A stretch of DNA of 31,289 nt from a virus: positions 1 through 31,289 of the IMG/VR virus record IMGVR_UViG_3300032083_001708. One strand, written 5' to 3'. This document shows positions 6,226-14,664 of this stretch, piece by piece (within the stretch, counting starts at the first letter, position 1; every line of letters begins with the position of its first letter). Under the pieces are notes generated by a model, which did not search any database, was not told the origin of the DNA, and saw only the letters and a program-made list of their open reading frames with translations. A program made the position numbers and the translations under genes.

Positions 6226-8256
6226 TTACCTTCTCAAGTCCGCTGCTGGAGTATTTGGAAACTTTATTGGTTCTTGGTCACCATAAATATCTCGTGATAC
6301 TGATTCAACATTTTTACCAAAGTTAGGAGCAACTTTCATTTCAAATTTATGTAAACCACCATACCCCTCACCATCTTCTCTAATACCAACCTCAGTAATT
6401 GGAATAACTTTATCTTGTCCTGCAACCTTAGCTCTATATTCTACCATTGGTGGGTTTGCGTCAGGATTAACCTCCAAAGATTCAACTACTTGATTCCAAT
6501 CTGAAGTTCCAAATATACCTTCCATTACTTTTTTACTTATAACAAATTCACCTAATATTATATTTTCATCACCATCTGATACTGATTTTAAAGGGAAGTT
6601 GTCTCTAACAACATTCATCACAACTTCTTTAGCCTTATCATCATTTTGTATAAATGTTGCAACTTCTTTAGCGTGTTCTTTAGCTATTAGTTTTTGTTGT
6701 TCTACAAACTCTTCACCTAATGGGTCACCTGCTTCTGTCATTAATCTACCCAAAGTTATGGATACTTTATCAATAGCTCTTTTATCTTTTTTCTTAGACC
6801 ATTTCCTTAGATTTTCTTTAATATAATCCCTACTTAAAACCAAATCAGAATTTTCGGCTAAATCTTTTTTATACTGAGATATAAAACCTTCAAATGATTC
6901 TATTGTTTTATCTTTAGTTGCTGAATCCATATCCACAGCTACTTTTAAAAGTACTTTATCAAAATTTTCAATACCATCAATATTATTCAAGTACTCACTA
7001 ATGTTCATTCTATTATTTTGATAAAAATTATCAATATTTTTTATTTGATTGTCTTTGAATGCACTAACACCTTTTTGTTGTAAATGTTGTGGTAAAATTC
7101 CTGTATCTTCAAAAACAGAGCCAATTGTTTTATTTAACAACCTTTGCCCTTTTAAACTTTGTTTTAATGATATTTCATCTTTAACTATTTTATCACCGAC
7201 TTTTACCGTGAACATAATATCTGTACTATATCCTTTTTCACCATAGTCTTGTCCTAATGCTTCAAATTCTTCTTGAATATCCCAAGCCGAACCAACTATT
7301 TCATAATCAGGTCCATGAGTGTCATACATCATTCTTAAAATAGCTGAACTATTTGCTTTAGCCGCTTTAGACCAAGTAGATGTTACAGGAATTTTTTCTC
7401 CTCTAGCTTTTGCTTTTTGTATTTGTTCATCTATGGCTCTAAAAAATTCAGCTCTTTCTTCTCTTTTCATTGTTGTAGCCATCATTGATAAAAGTTCTCC
7501 TGCATTAGCGCCTGCATTACCCGCTCCAACTTTTCCCATACCATAATAACCTGATTTAGAAGTATCACCATCTGCAGTAAAACCTTTGTCCTTATCAGTT
7601 AATCGTGTATTCATTAATCTTTCAATGAATTGTGTATATTTTTTTGGTATCTTTGGATTGTTTTTTACACTATCGGGCATTGTGAAAGTATCTGTGGTTT
7701 TATTGTTACTATTTTTCTTGATAAAGTCTTCATCACTTGTTTCCAATGGTTCACTATATACTTTACCACCAATTTTTTCTCTTTGACTATCAGCTTTTGA
7801 TTTTGGTTTATCTTCAGTATCTTTTTTATCTTTACTACTTTTACCAGTGACAGCTTTCTCTGTATCAAAATCATCTCCTGATAATTTTCCAGTATCGGTT
7901 TCTGTGTCTTGTTTAGTATCACCCTTATCATCAAGATTGGCTGCTTTTACCGCAGCTTCTTTTTCATCAGTTCCTTTTCCTTGTTCAATGTCTGAAGCAT
8001 ATTGTCTAGCTGTTTTCATTGTAATGGTTCTTGTTTTACCATCGTGTTTAAATGTTACTTTCTCATCTTCATCATCTTGTTCATTGATTAAATTTTGAAT
8101 AACTTGATAAATAACATTATTTGGTAAATTCAATTCTTCCATTGATTCACGAAGATTGTGAATATGTTCTGCGTTTTTTGGATTAGGCATTCCATCGTGA
8201 ACACGATATGCCCATTCTACTAATATGTCTTCAATGATTTCTGAAATATGTGTCAT
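6226..8256 (-). CDS. Large protein with acidic linker and possible nuclease-like core
   Basis: 676 aa. Three visible parts. (1) N-terminal helical segment, about 1-58 (EIIEDILVEWAYRVHDGMPN), predicted globular. (2) Low-complexity Asp/Lys/Thr-rich linker, about 58-195, unusual in this genome. (3) A large C-terminal part with a conserved-looking stretch at 318-372: YEIVGSAWDIQEEF, then S-T-D346-I-M-F, then K-D-E361-I-S-L-K365-Q-S. The spacing of D346 and the E/S-x-K strand resembles PD-(D/E)XK nuclease cores of the 'SLK' type. This is a tentative reading. The ATG directly follows the polymerase stop (TAAATG), so it is co-translated with the polymerase. It might be a replication-linked nuclease or an injected virion protein. 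Confidence 0.6.
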   Translation of the reverse strand: MTHISEIIEDILVEWAYRVHDGMPNPKNAEHIHNLRESMEELNLPNNVIYQVIQNLINEQDDEDEKVTFKHDGKTRTITMKTARQYASDIEQGKGTDEKEAAVKAANLDDKGDTKQDTETDTGKLSGDDFDTEKAVTGKSSKDKKDTEDKPKSKADSQREKIGGKVYSEPLETSDEDFIKKNSNNKTTDTFTMPDSVKNNPKIPKKYTQFIERLMNTRLTDKDKGFTADGDTSKSGYYGMGKVGAGNAGANAGELLSMMATTMKREERAEFFRAIDEQIQKAKARGEKIPVTSTWSKAAKANSSAILRMMYDTHGPDYEIVGSAWDIQEEFEALGQDYGEKGYSTDIMFTVKVGDKIVKDEISLKQSLKGQRLLNKTIGSVFEDTGILPQHLQQKGVSAFKDNQIKNIDNFYQNNRMNISEYLNNIDGIENFDKVLLKVAVDMDSATKDKTIESFEGFISQYKKDLAENSDLVLSRDYIKENLRKWSKKKDKRAIDKVSITLGRLMTEAGDPLGEEFVEQQKLIAKEHAKEVATFIQNDDKAKEVVMNVVRDNFPLKSVSDGDENIILGEFVISKKVMEGIFGTSDWNQVVESLEVNPDANPPMVEYRAKVAGQDKVIPITEVGIREDGEGYGGLHKFEMKVAPNFGKNVESVSRDIYGDQEPIKFPNTPAADLRR

Positions 8257-9531
8257 TTATAACCTTTCCGTAATGTTTTGCATTTCACCATAGTTTAAAC
8301 CCATTTTTGATTTGGTGTAAAAATAAGGTTCTGTATCACCTGGTACATCGGTTTTAACTTCTAATATTCTTTTGATTTCTTTCAAAGTTTCAACTCCATC
8401 TTGTTTTGAAAAATCGAATAGGAAACTATCATATCCGTATAAAACCAATTTAGTCTTCTTATCTAATAAATAGTCTTGAATTAATAAAATCTTCTTAACA
8501 TTCAATTCTGTTTCCAATGCTTGAATTAAATAATTAAACAATTTACTCTTATTCAAATCATTGTAATTTTCTAATACTATTCTCCGTCTATAAATATCAG
8601 TTAAAATGTATTTATTCTTATTTATTTCATCCCATTTGTTATTTATAAATTTGTATGTTAAATCAAAAAATGGAACTTTTTCTCTGGTTTGTTTATCAAT
8701 TCCACCATATAATAATTGAAAACTTCTTTGTTTTGATTCCTCATATGAACATTCATAGTGTTTAGCCAAATGTTCGTGAACTGAATCTTTACCAAAATCA
8801 TACTTAACCAATTGTGAAATTATTCTTAAATGATATGCATCATAATCCATTTCAACCAAATAATCGTTTTCAGCCACTATAGCTTTTCTCTTTTCAGGTG
8901 GTAGAGCTGCAAAGTTAACTGAACCGAATGAATTACTTGGACGACCTGTTGTTGTCCATAGATTGTAATTACTATATAACTTACTATCTGATATGTGTTT
9001 TCTTACTCGTTCATCAAATATATCACATACATCATTTGATACCTTTACACCTTTTTTTTCAATTGAACCAAAGGCTTCTATGAAATCATTCATATAATAA
9101 TCATCAGTTCCACCAACATATGGTCTAACCATCTTCTCATAAACATCACTACAATACTCATTATGTTTCGATAATGGTATGATTTCGTTAAGTTTTTTTA
9201 CATTGTAGAACTTATTACTCAAGAAATCTATTGCATTATTACGAACATTGTTTTCAAATGGTTTACCTGTATCTATCCAATGTAAGAAATTCATATCCAC
9301 AACAGTGTCGAATTTATAAAAATGATTCAATAATTTTTTATCACGAGTTAAAATCGTATAATCATTTAACCATTTGTAATCCTCCATCATTTTATCTGAA
9401 TCAGGATGTTGTTCAATGATAAACATTGGTTCTTTTTTGGATATTTCTTTACACCATAGTGCTGATAATCCATTATCTTTATGTAATGGATGTAAGAATG
9501 GTTCTTTAAATATAGGTATAATACAATACAT
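8257..9531 (-). CDS. Short, divergent family A DNA polymerase
   Basis: 424 aa. PolA-type motifs are present in order: TTTGRPSN (193-200, the T-x-T-G-R-x-S motif), motif A EMDYDAYHLR (227-236; D229 = catalytic Asp), motif B KQRSFQLLYGG (267-277; K267, F271, Y275, G276 at the usual spacing), the N-x3-Q helix (N333, Q337), and motif C LYGYDSF (364-370; D368 = second catalytic Asp). Oddities: the usual motif A Glu is H234, the motif B Arg is Y263, and motif C HDE reads YDS. The polymerase domain (about 140-424) is shorter than Klenow, and the first 140 residues show no clear 3'-5' exonuclease D-x-E. T4-like phages normally use a family B polymerase (gp43), not seen in this window. It may be the replicase, an accessory or a translesion enzyme. 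Confidence 0.85.
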   Translation of the reverse strand: MYCIIPIFKEPFLHPLHKDNGLSALWCKEISKKEPMFIIEQHPDSDKMMEDYKWLNDYTILTRDKKLLNHFYKFDTVVDMNFLHWIDTGKPFENNVRNNAIDFLSNKFYNVKKLNEIIPLSKHNEYCSDVYEKMVRPYVGGTDDYYMNDFIEAFGSIEKKGVKVSNDVCDIFDERVRKHISDSKLYSNYNLWTTTGRPSNSFGSVNFAALPPEKRKAIVAENDYLVEMDYDAYHLRIISQLVKYDFGKDSVHEHLAKHYECSYEESKQRSFQLLYGGIDKQTREKVPFFDLTYKFINNKWDEINKNKYILTDIYRRRIVLENYNDLNKSKLFNYLIQALETELNVKKILLIQDYLLDKKTKLVLYGYDSFLFDFSKQDGVETLKEIKRILEVKTDVPGDTEPYFYTKSKMGLNYGEMQNITERL

Positions 9532-9539
9532 TGTACTTC

Positions 9540-9568
9540 AATATACAACATTTATTTTAATAAAACAA
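9540..9568 (-). promoter_or_regulatory. Weak sigma70-like promoter candidate ahead of the polymerase gene
   Basis: Minus strand TTGTTT (9568-9563), 17-nt spacer, TATATT (9545-9540). The -10 box ends only 8 nt before the ATG at 9531, which would leave almost no leader, and the region before this ATG has only a weak GAAG as ribosome-binding site. It may therefore be a leaderless start or a chance match. An AAAAAAAGCTTG block upstream is shared with the ssb promoter region. Confidence 0.3.
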
Positions 9569-9575
9569 GCTTTTT

Positions 9576-12500
9576 TTATGCAGAATATCCTTTACCTGGA
9601 GTTGAACGTCTTGGAGCTTTATCAAAAGCCGTAATGACAGTTTCGCTGTCGGTTATAAATTGGAATCCTTTTTGAATTACTAAAAAATATTCTTTATTAT
9701 TTTCCATTTCGATAATTGGTGGTATTATACCTTGTACACCATTATTAGGTAAAGTTTTTCGAGCATCATCAATATACTTTTCACCTAATATATTATTAAT
9801 ACCTTTTACTTTACCATTAAAATCAATATATCTGGCAGTGCCAACATCTACATTATTACTAGATGATATACCATAACCATCAACCACACCCCCAAAATCA
9901 AGCTTAAATGTTTTTTTAGTTGAAGCTTTAAATGTAAAAACTAAATCAATGTTATTTCTATTATTATCTTGTATTTTTAAATTTGTCATAAAAGGTAATA
10001 ATGTTTCCATTTTTACCTTTTCCCCATTTAGTGCAAAACCTTTCAAATTTAAGTTGTTCAATACTTTTGGTGATAAAAATACTTTTTCTCTATCAATGTC
10101 TTTTATTATTGTTTCAGTGTTATTTTTTATGGGTCTATATTTAGTTTCTAATATAGTAAACCACCCATCGGAATTTACATTATGTGCTACTTTCATTGTC
10201 TGTAAATAAGAGTTTTTAAAATGTTGTTTTGGTAAATAATCCACTCTAAATGTATCACCAGGTTGAATTGAACCAATTCCATAAGTGGTTAATGATAAAG
10301 TATATGGAAGTAAAATAGACTTGTTTTTTAAATTAATTTCTTGTATTTCTATTAATCTAAAATAATCTTTAAAACTAACCGCAACTTTATTTCCTCTTCG
10401 TATTAATAAATCATTATTTTGCTCTATCAATTTATTTTGTTGTTCTTTTGTTATTTTAGTCGGTCTAGGTATTGATATAGGTGCTTCTTTTAAACCACCT
10501 TCTGGATTTCTTTTTTCACCACCTGCAACTATAATATCTTGTGTATTTCTAATAGCAGATGTTTTATAAATATTTGAATCTATTAAAGATTTAGCTCCTG
10601 CATAAATATCAATATTGTTAGCATTTTTATTTTCTTTTGCATCAATTTGACTACTTCTATATCCACCATTGTCAGGTTCATAAAGGATTGATAAAGATTG
10701 TTTATCTAAATCAGCGGTTTGAACCACTCTATGAATATCTTCATTTAATGGGAATATATTGTTTTCGTGACTCATACCTTGAATGGCGTACATATTTCCA
10801 ATATCACCTGTTGGTAAATTAAGTTCTAAATTATAATCTTTTACTATTGAATTTGGTGACATAATGTTAAATTTAAATAAATTTGCAAATTCATCAGGCT
10901 CTTCAGTTTCTGAATTTGATATACCAGAATCTAATATTCTTTGAGTAATGTCAGGTCTATTGGAGTCAATTATTATCAATTCTGAATCCAATCCACCAGT
11001 TATAAATTTCCAATCAAAAACCCCATCACTATCTTCATTTATTGCTTTAAGAATATCATTTAACGATTTTTTTACAGTTTCATTAGTTTTAAATGCATTT
11101 ATTATAGTCTCTACATTAATAAAAACCTCACGAATTGGTATTCTTCTTTTACCTTGAGACTCCTCACTACCAATACCCGCATCGAATTTTGTATGGTCTT
11201 CACCATCTGGATAAACAAATGGATACTTTTTATTAAAGTAACTATATGAACCTTTACCCCCATCTTCAGGGTCTGAATTTCCCCACCAATCAGGATAAAG
11301 AAATACAGGTGGTTCTTCAGGTACTTTTGATAATGTTTTTTGTCTATTTGTAAACACATTGTCCCAAGTTGTAAATGAATTTGATGAATCCATTCTAACT
11401 TGAAGATTTTTTCCTTCATTTATATCATCACCACCATTACCAAAACCAAAGTTTTGATTAAAAATAATATCCTCAATGAAACCCCAACTCACATAAATAT
11501 CATCAGCCTCTCTACTATTGACAAATACACCAGTTCTAATGGAATCATCTGTTGGAGTTAAATCTGCACCACCAAAATTAAGAAAAGCTAGTTGAGCTAA
11601 GTTCTTTTCATATTGTTCAATGGTTTCAGCACTCGAATCAAAATTTGGCGTTAAAAGTATATCCTTAGCATCAGAGGTAAGTTGTGTTACTACCTCTTCA
11701 GTAGGTTCTTGGATTTGATTATTTAATGTAGCCTCAAGTCCTAAAAGTAAAGTAGCACGAGTTAAAATATCTTTGATGTGCATTGTTGTAGACTTATCTG
11801 TTTTAAAATCTAAAAGTGCAGAATTGGTAGAAATTAATGTAACTGAACATTCCACACTACCATTTGGTAATATTTTTGCATTATAATCAGATACAATACC
11901 TTGAATAACTTCTAAATCACCTTGATATTTTGTTACTTGACCTAAAGCTTCGTTTCTGTCCTCAACATAATATCCATCTACATCATCATAACCTGGAACA
12001 ATATTGCTAGGGTCTCCATAAAGATATTCACTAATCGGTACAGAGCTTGTAATTAATTCTTGTGGATTATATAAATTCTTAACACTACTATGTCCAAAAT
12101 CTACAAATATTGTAGCACCTGGTTTTAAAAAGTATCTATTGTAAATTTTATCAAAATCATAAAAATTATGAACTACGAAATTAACTATTGTTTTTTTTCT
12201 AACACCCAATGTTCCGTCAGTTTCTGAAGTAAGACCTGTAATACCAGCTTGTGGTTTCATTAATGGATTTTTTTCTAATTCAGTTGGTATTATTCCATAA
12301 ATTCCACTATCTTCAGTAAAAGTATATCCATCAGTACCCACTATTTCATTAGGTGTAAGTTCACCATAACTTGTTTGATAATTATAATCACCAATGATAT
12401 ATGTTCTTCTTGCGTGGTCAACCTGAGGTCTTTCTTGTGTTGTAATATAGTACTTACCATCTATTTTAGTAATTAGTGCATTGGGATATGTTTCTTGTAT

Positions 12501-12809
12501 TTCTTTTAATTTTTTTTGGTTTTTTTCATTTCTAAACTTTTTTGAGGTTTTATTATCAACTTCATCTGGATTGTCAATTTCTTCTAATACTTCAGCCACT
12601 TTAGCAGGTTCAACTATTTTAACACTTGTCCACATTCTGATAAAGGGTGTTCTTGATGATAAGTCTGCTTGATTGTTTCCATTTTTATCAGGAAAAACTG
12701 CTTCAATGGATTCACCAGGAGCCACTTCACCTGCAACTCTTTGTCTATCTTCAAGTTTTTTCTTAACTTTACCTGATATTGGACTACCAAATAATCTTTT
12801 ATTTATCAT
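9576..12809 (-). CDS. Very large baseplate hub-like structural protein
   Basis: 1077 aa. The key segment is in the last third: YGIGSIQPGDTFRVDYLPK followed by an S-Y-L-Q-T-M-K-V-A-H-N-V-N-S-D-G-W-F-T-I-L-E-T pattern. That is the C-terminal barrel signature of hub proteins (T4 gp27 / P2 gpD / Mu gp44 type), where the chain closes the tail tube. A long middle region (about 200-700) is Asn/Asp-rich and looks like surface insertions. The end (FGGVVDGYGISSSNN and after) may be a beta domain. Its place right after a LysM gene and a tube-initiator-like gene fits a hub. It is two to three times longer than simple hubs, so extra wedge or spike functions may be fused in. No lysozyme motif seen. Starts ATG at 12809, 2 nt behind the LysM gene. 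Confidence 0.65.
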   Translation of the reverse strand: MINKRLFGSPISGKVKKKLEDRQRVAGEVAPGESIEAVFPDKNGNNQADLSSRTPFIRMWTSVKIVEPAKVAEVLEEIDNPDEVDNKTSKKFRNEKNQKKLKEIQETYPNALITKIDGKYYITTQERPQVDHARRTYIIGDYNYQTSYGELTPNEIVGTDGYTFTEDSGIYGIIPTELEKNPLMKPQAGITGLTSETDGTLGVRKKTIVNFVVHNFYDFDKIYNRYFLKPGATIFVDFGHSSVKNLYNPQELITSSVPISEYLYGDPSNIVPGYDDVDGYYVEDRNEALGQVTKYQGDLEVIQGIVSDYNAKILPNGSVECSVTLISTNSALLDFKTDKSTTMHIKDILTRATLLLGLEATLNNQIQEPTEEVVTQLTSDAKDILLTPNFDSSAETIEQYEKNLAQLAFLNFGGADLTPTDDSIRTGVFVNSREADDIYVSWGFIEDIIFNQNFGFGNGGDDINEGKNLQVRMDSSNSFTTWDNVFTNRQKTLSKVPEEPPVFLYPDWWGNSDPEDGGKGSYSYFNKKYPFVYPDGEDHTKFDAGIGSEESQGKRRIPIREVFINVETIINAFKTNETVKKSLNDILKAINEDSDGVFDWKFITGGLDSELIIIDSNRPDITQRILDSGISNSETEEPDEFANLFKFNIMSPNSIVKDYNLELNLPTGDIGNMYAIQGMSHENNIFPLNEDIHRVVQTADLDKQSLSILYEPDNGGYRSSQIDAKENKNANNIDIYAGAKSLIDSNIYKTSAIRNTQDIIVAGGEKRNPEGGLKEAPISIPRPTKITKEQQNKLIEQNNDLLIRRGNKVAVSFKDYFRLIEIQEINLKNKSILLPYTLSLTTYGIGSIQPGDTFRVDYLPKQHFKNSYLQTMKVAHNVNSDGWFTILETKYRPIKNNTETIIKDIDREKVFLSPKVLNNLNLKGFALNGEKVKMETLLPFMTNLKIQDNNRNNIDLVFTFKASTKKTFKLDFGGVVDGYGISSSNNVDVGTARYIDFNGKVKGINNILGEKYIDDARKTLPNNGVQGIIPPIIEMENNKEYFLVIQKGFQFITDSETVITAFDKAPRRSTPGKGYSA

Positions 12810-12811
12810 TT

Positions 12812-13081
12812 TTAAAACCCTTCAGCGTCTTGTGTATTTGCTGGTATTCTGATTGATGTTCCTGCTGGTATGTTGTTTGTAGTTAGATTATTAGTTCGTG
12901 CTATAAACCACCATAATGATGAATCACCATAGAATCTTTGTGCTAAATTATCACACCTATCACCTTCAGTAGCGATGAAATATCCATCACTATTTTTTTC
13001 ATTTACTTTTTTGTAAACAGTAGTGGAATAATAATCTTTATTATTCTTTCTTTGTTTTTTTGTATTTTCGTATCTAGCCAT
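12812..13081 (-). CDS. 53: LysM-domain baseplate protein (T4 gp53 / P2 gpX-like)
   Basis: 89 aa. After a basic N-terminal tail (KKQRKNNKDYYSTTVYKK) the protein is one LysM-like module: DGYFIATEGDRCDNLAQRFY, GDSSLWWFIARTNN, then IPAGTSIRIPAN. This is the form of small phage tail LysM proteins such as P2 gpX and of the LysM part of T4 gp53, which sit at the tube/baseplate junction between wedge and hub. The start codon shares one base with the stop of the gene upstream (TAATG). The order tube-initiator / LysM / hub matches P2-like tails. The LysM fold is well supported; the exact T4 counterpart is uncertain. Confidence 0.8.
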   Translation of the reverse strand: MARYENTKKQRKNNKDYYSTTVYKKVNEKNSDGYFIATEGDRCDNLAQRFYGDSSLWWFIARTNNLTTNNIPAGTSIRIPANTQDAEGF

Positions 13082-14664
13082 TATTGATTAATCCCATAAA
13101 ATTTTGTACCTAATCTTGGAGCTTTGTCGTGAATAACTTGGTATCCAATTGTTGCAAGTATATGTCTTGGTACTCTAGCACCAACTTCTGTTTCATAAGT
13201 TGATGATTGGTCTATCGAGTAAGATATTGATTTAATATATCCCATTAATTCTTTATTTTCTTTTCCATATAATTCACCATATCGGAGTTTAACCAATGGT
13301 GGTTTCATTCTATTTCCATAACCTACCGCACCTTCATTAATATATTCAGGATAACACATTGATGTTAACCTATCTAATTTTTTATATATATTTCCCAATT
13401 CTTCTTTTGTCTGTGCCATAAGTTTTAAAGTCATTGATATTTCTCTTTCAGCTCTCTCATAAGTCCAAACAGGTTCACTTCTTCCAAGATAATTATGTGG
13501 AGCGTAAGATGGTGAGATGTTTTCTGTCAATCCTTCAATAAATGCTCTAAAAAATATATAAGCATTAGTTCTCATATCTTTAAAATAGAATGGCATTCCA
13601 TTTTTTTCTTCTTCTAAAATATCTCTACCAGATTCACCATAAGCGTCTTTCAAAGTTTGTTGAGCCATTGGGTTTTCAGGAAGATTATCTCTGAAAGTTA
13701 CATTGGTAAATAAATCACCACCTTCTGATTTTTCTTTTATAGTTACTGATTCACCTGTTAAATTACTTTTTAATTTATTTCCAAATTCTTTTAAAGAATC
13801 ACCAAATCCTCCTCCTGGCACACCACCAGTTGCAGTGGCTATACTTAAACCATCTGTGAATGATTTATTAATATCATAAGGAACATTTCCACCAATTAAA
13901 TTAGTATTTCCGTATTGGTCTCCACCAAATAAAGTACTCAAACCAGGTTCTGTTTTATCAAATAAACTAACAGGAACTCCACCAGCTCTAAATCCAGCTT
14001 GTATTATAGTTGATAATGGATTGTATAACTCCTTAAACCTTTGACTTGATTGTCTAATTTCACCACCTATATCAAGATATTGAACACTTGAATTTCTTCC
14101 AAGAAAATTTTGTTTGAGTGCAAAAGCTACACCTGCAGGTGATGTTAAAAATTTACTTAATCTAATAGCATCAGTTAATAATCTATTTATTGGAAAATCT
14201 CTACCACCAAAATTATTTAATCTTCCATTTATTCCACTATCTGAACTTGAAGGTATTTTACTAACTATATATGGTTCTTTTCCTGCATCTTTTAAAAATT
14301 CTGTTGAATCAAAAGATTGTGTTGGACCATTACCTAAAAATTTACCAACCATACTAATTACTGATGTTCTTGATGAATTTGCAAGTCCAAATCTACCATC
14401 TTGAGGGTTTCTTATATTTAATTTATCTCTACTTGCATTTGGATAATTATAACCAACACCATCAATTGGTGTATGGTTTGGATTATATAATGTTGACCAA
14501 TTCAACCCATCAAGTGGTGATTCTCCTATTAATTCACTTAATGGAGGTCTAGTGAATTTTGTTAACTTTGTATCATTTACACCAGTTATTCTATTTGATG
14601 AAAATGATTCAATATTATTTTTTAATTCTTCTTGAAATACACTTTTTAGATTTGATAAACTCAC
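13081..14664 (-). CDS. Baseplate tail-tube initiator-like protein
   Basis: 527 aa. The N-terminal 330 residues are Gly/Asn/Pro/Ser-rich with little regular structure. The C-terminal 190 residues look globular: MPFYFKDMRTNAYIFFRAFI, SYAPHNYLGRSEPVWTYERA, then a helix M-A-Q-T-K-E-E-L-G-N-I-Y-K-K-L-D-R-L-T and strands ending RHILATIGYQVIH. This resembles proteins with a tail-tube-like fold that cap the hub and start tube growth (T4 gp48/gp54, gpU-like). It has a GTG start (14664) that overlaps the tape-measure TAG stop by one base, preceded by GGGGA. Its position between tape measure and LysM protein supports a tube/baseplate adaptor. The family name is inference from recalled patterns. Confidence 0.6.
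   Translation of the reverse strand: MSLSNLKSVFQEELKNNIESFSSNRITGVNDTKLTKFTRPPLSELIGESPLDGLNWSTLYNPNHTPIDGVGYNYPNASRDKLNIRNPQDGRFGLANSSRTSVISMVGKFLGNGPTQSFDSTEFLKDAGKEPYIVSKIPSSSDSGINGRLNNFGGRDFPINRLLTDAIRLSKFLTSPAGVAFALKQNFLGRNSSVQYLDIGGEIRQSSQRFKELYNPLSTIIQAGFRAGGVPVSLFDKTEPGLSTLFGGDQYGNTNLIGGNVPYDINKSFTDGLSIATATGGVPGGGFGDSLKEFGNKLKSNLTGESVTIKEKSEGGDLFTNVTFRDNLPENPMAQQTLKDAYGESGRDILEEEKNGMPFYFKDMRTNAYIFFRAFIEGLTENISPSYAPHNYLGRSEPVWTYERAEREISMTLKLMAQTKEELGNIYKKLDRLTSMCYPEYINEGAVGYGNRMKPPLVKLRYGELYGKENKELMGYIKSISYSIDQSSTYETEVGARVPRHILATIGYQVIHDKAPRLGTKFYGINQ

Noticed and set aside
7665-7934. 89-aa minus-strand frame inside the 676-aa gene
   Set aside because: A +1-frame shadow of the Asp/Lys linker, with no start signal and low-complexity composition.
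9540-9568. Firm promoter call before the polymerase gene
   Set aside because: The -10 box is so close to the ATG that there would be almost no leader; kept only as a weak candidate.
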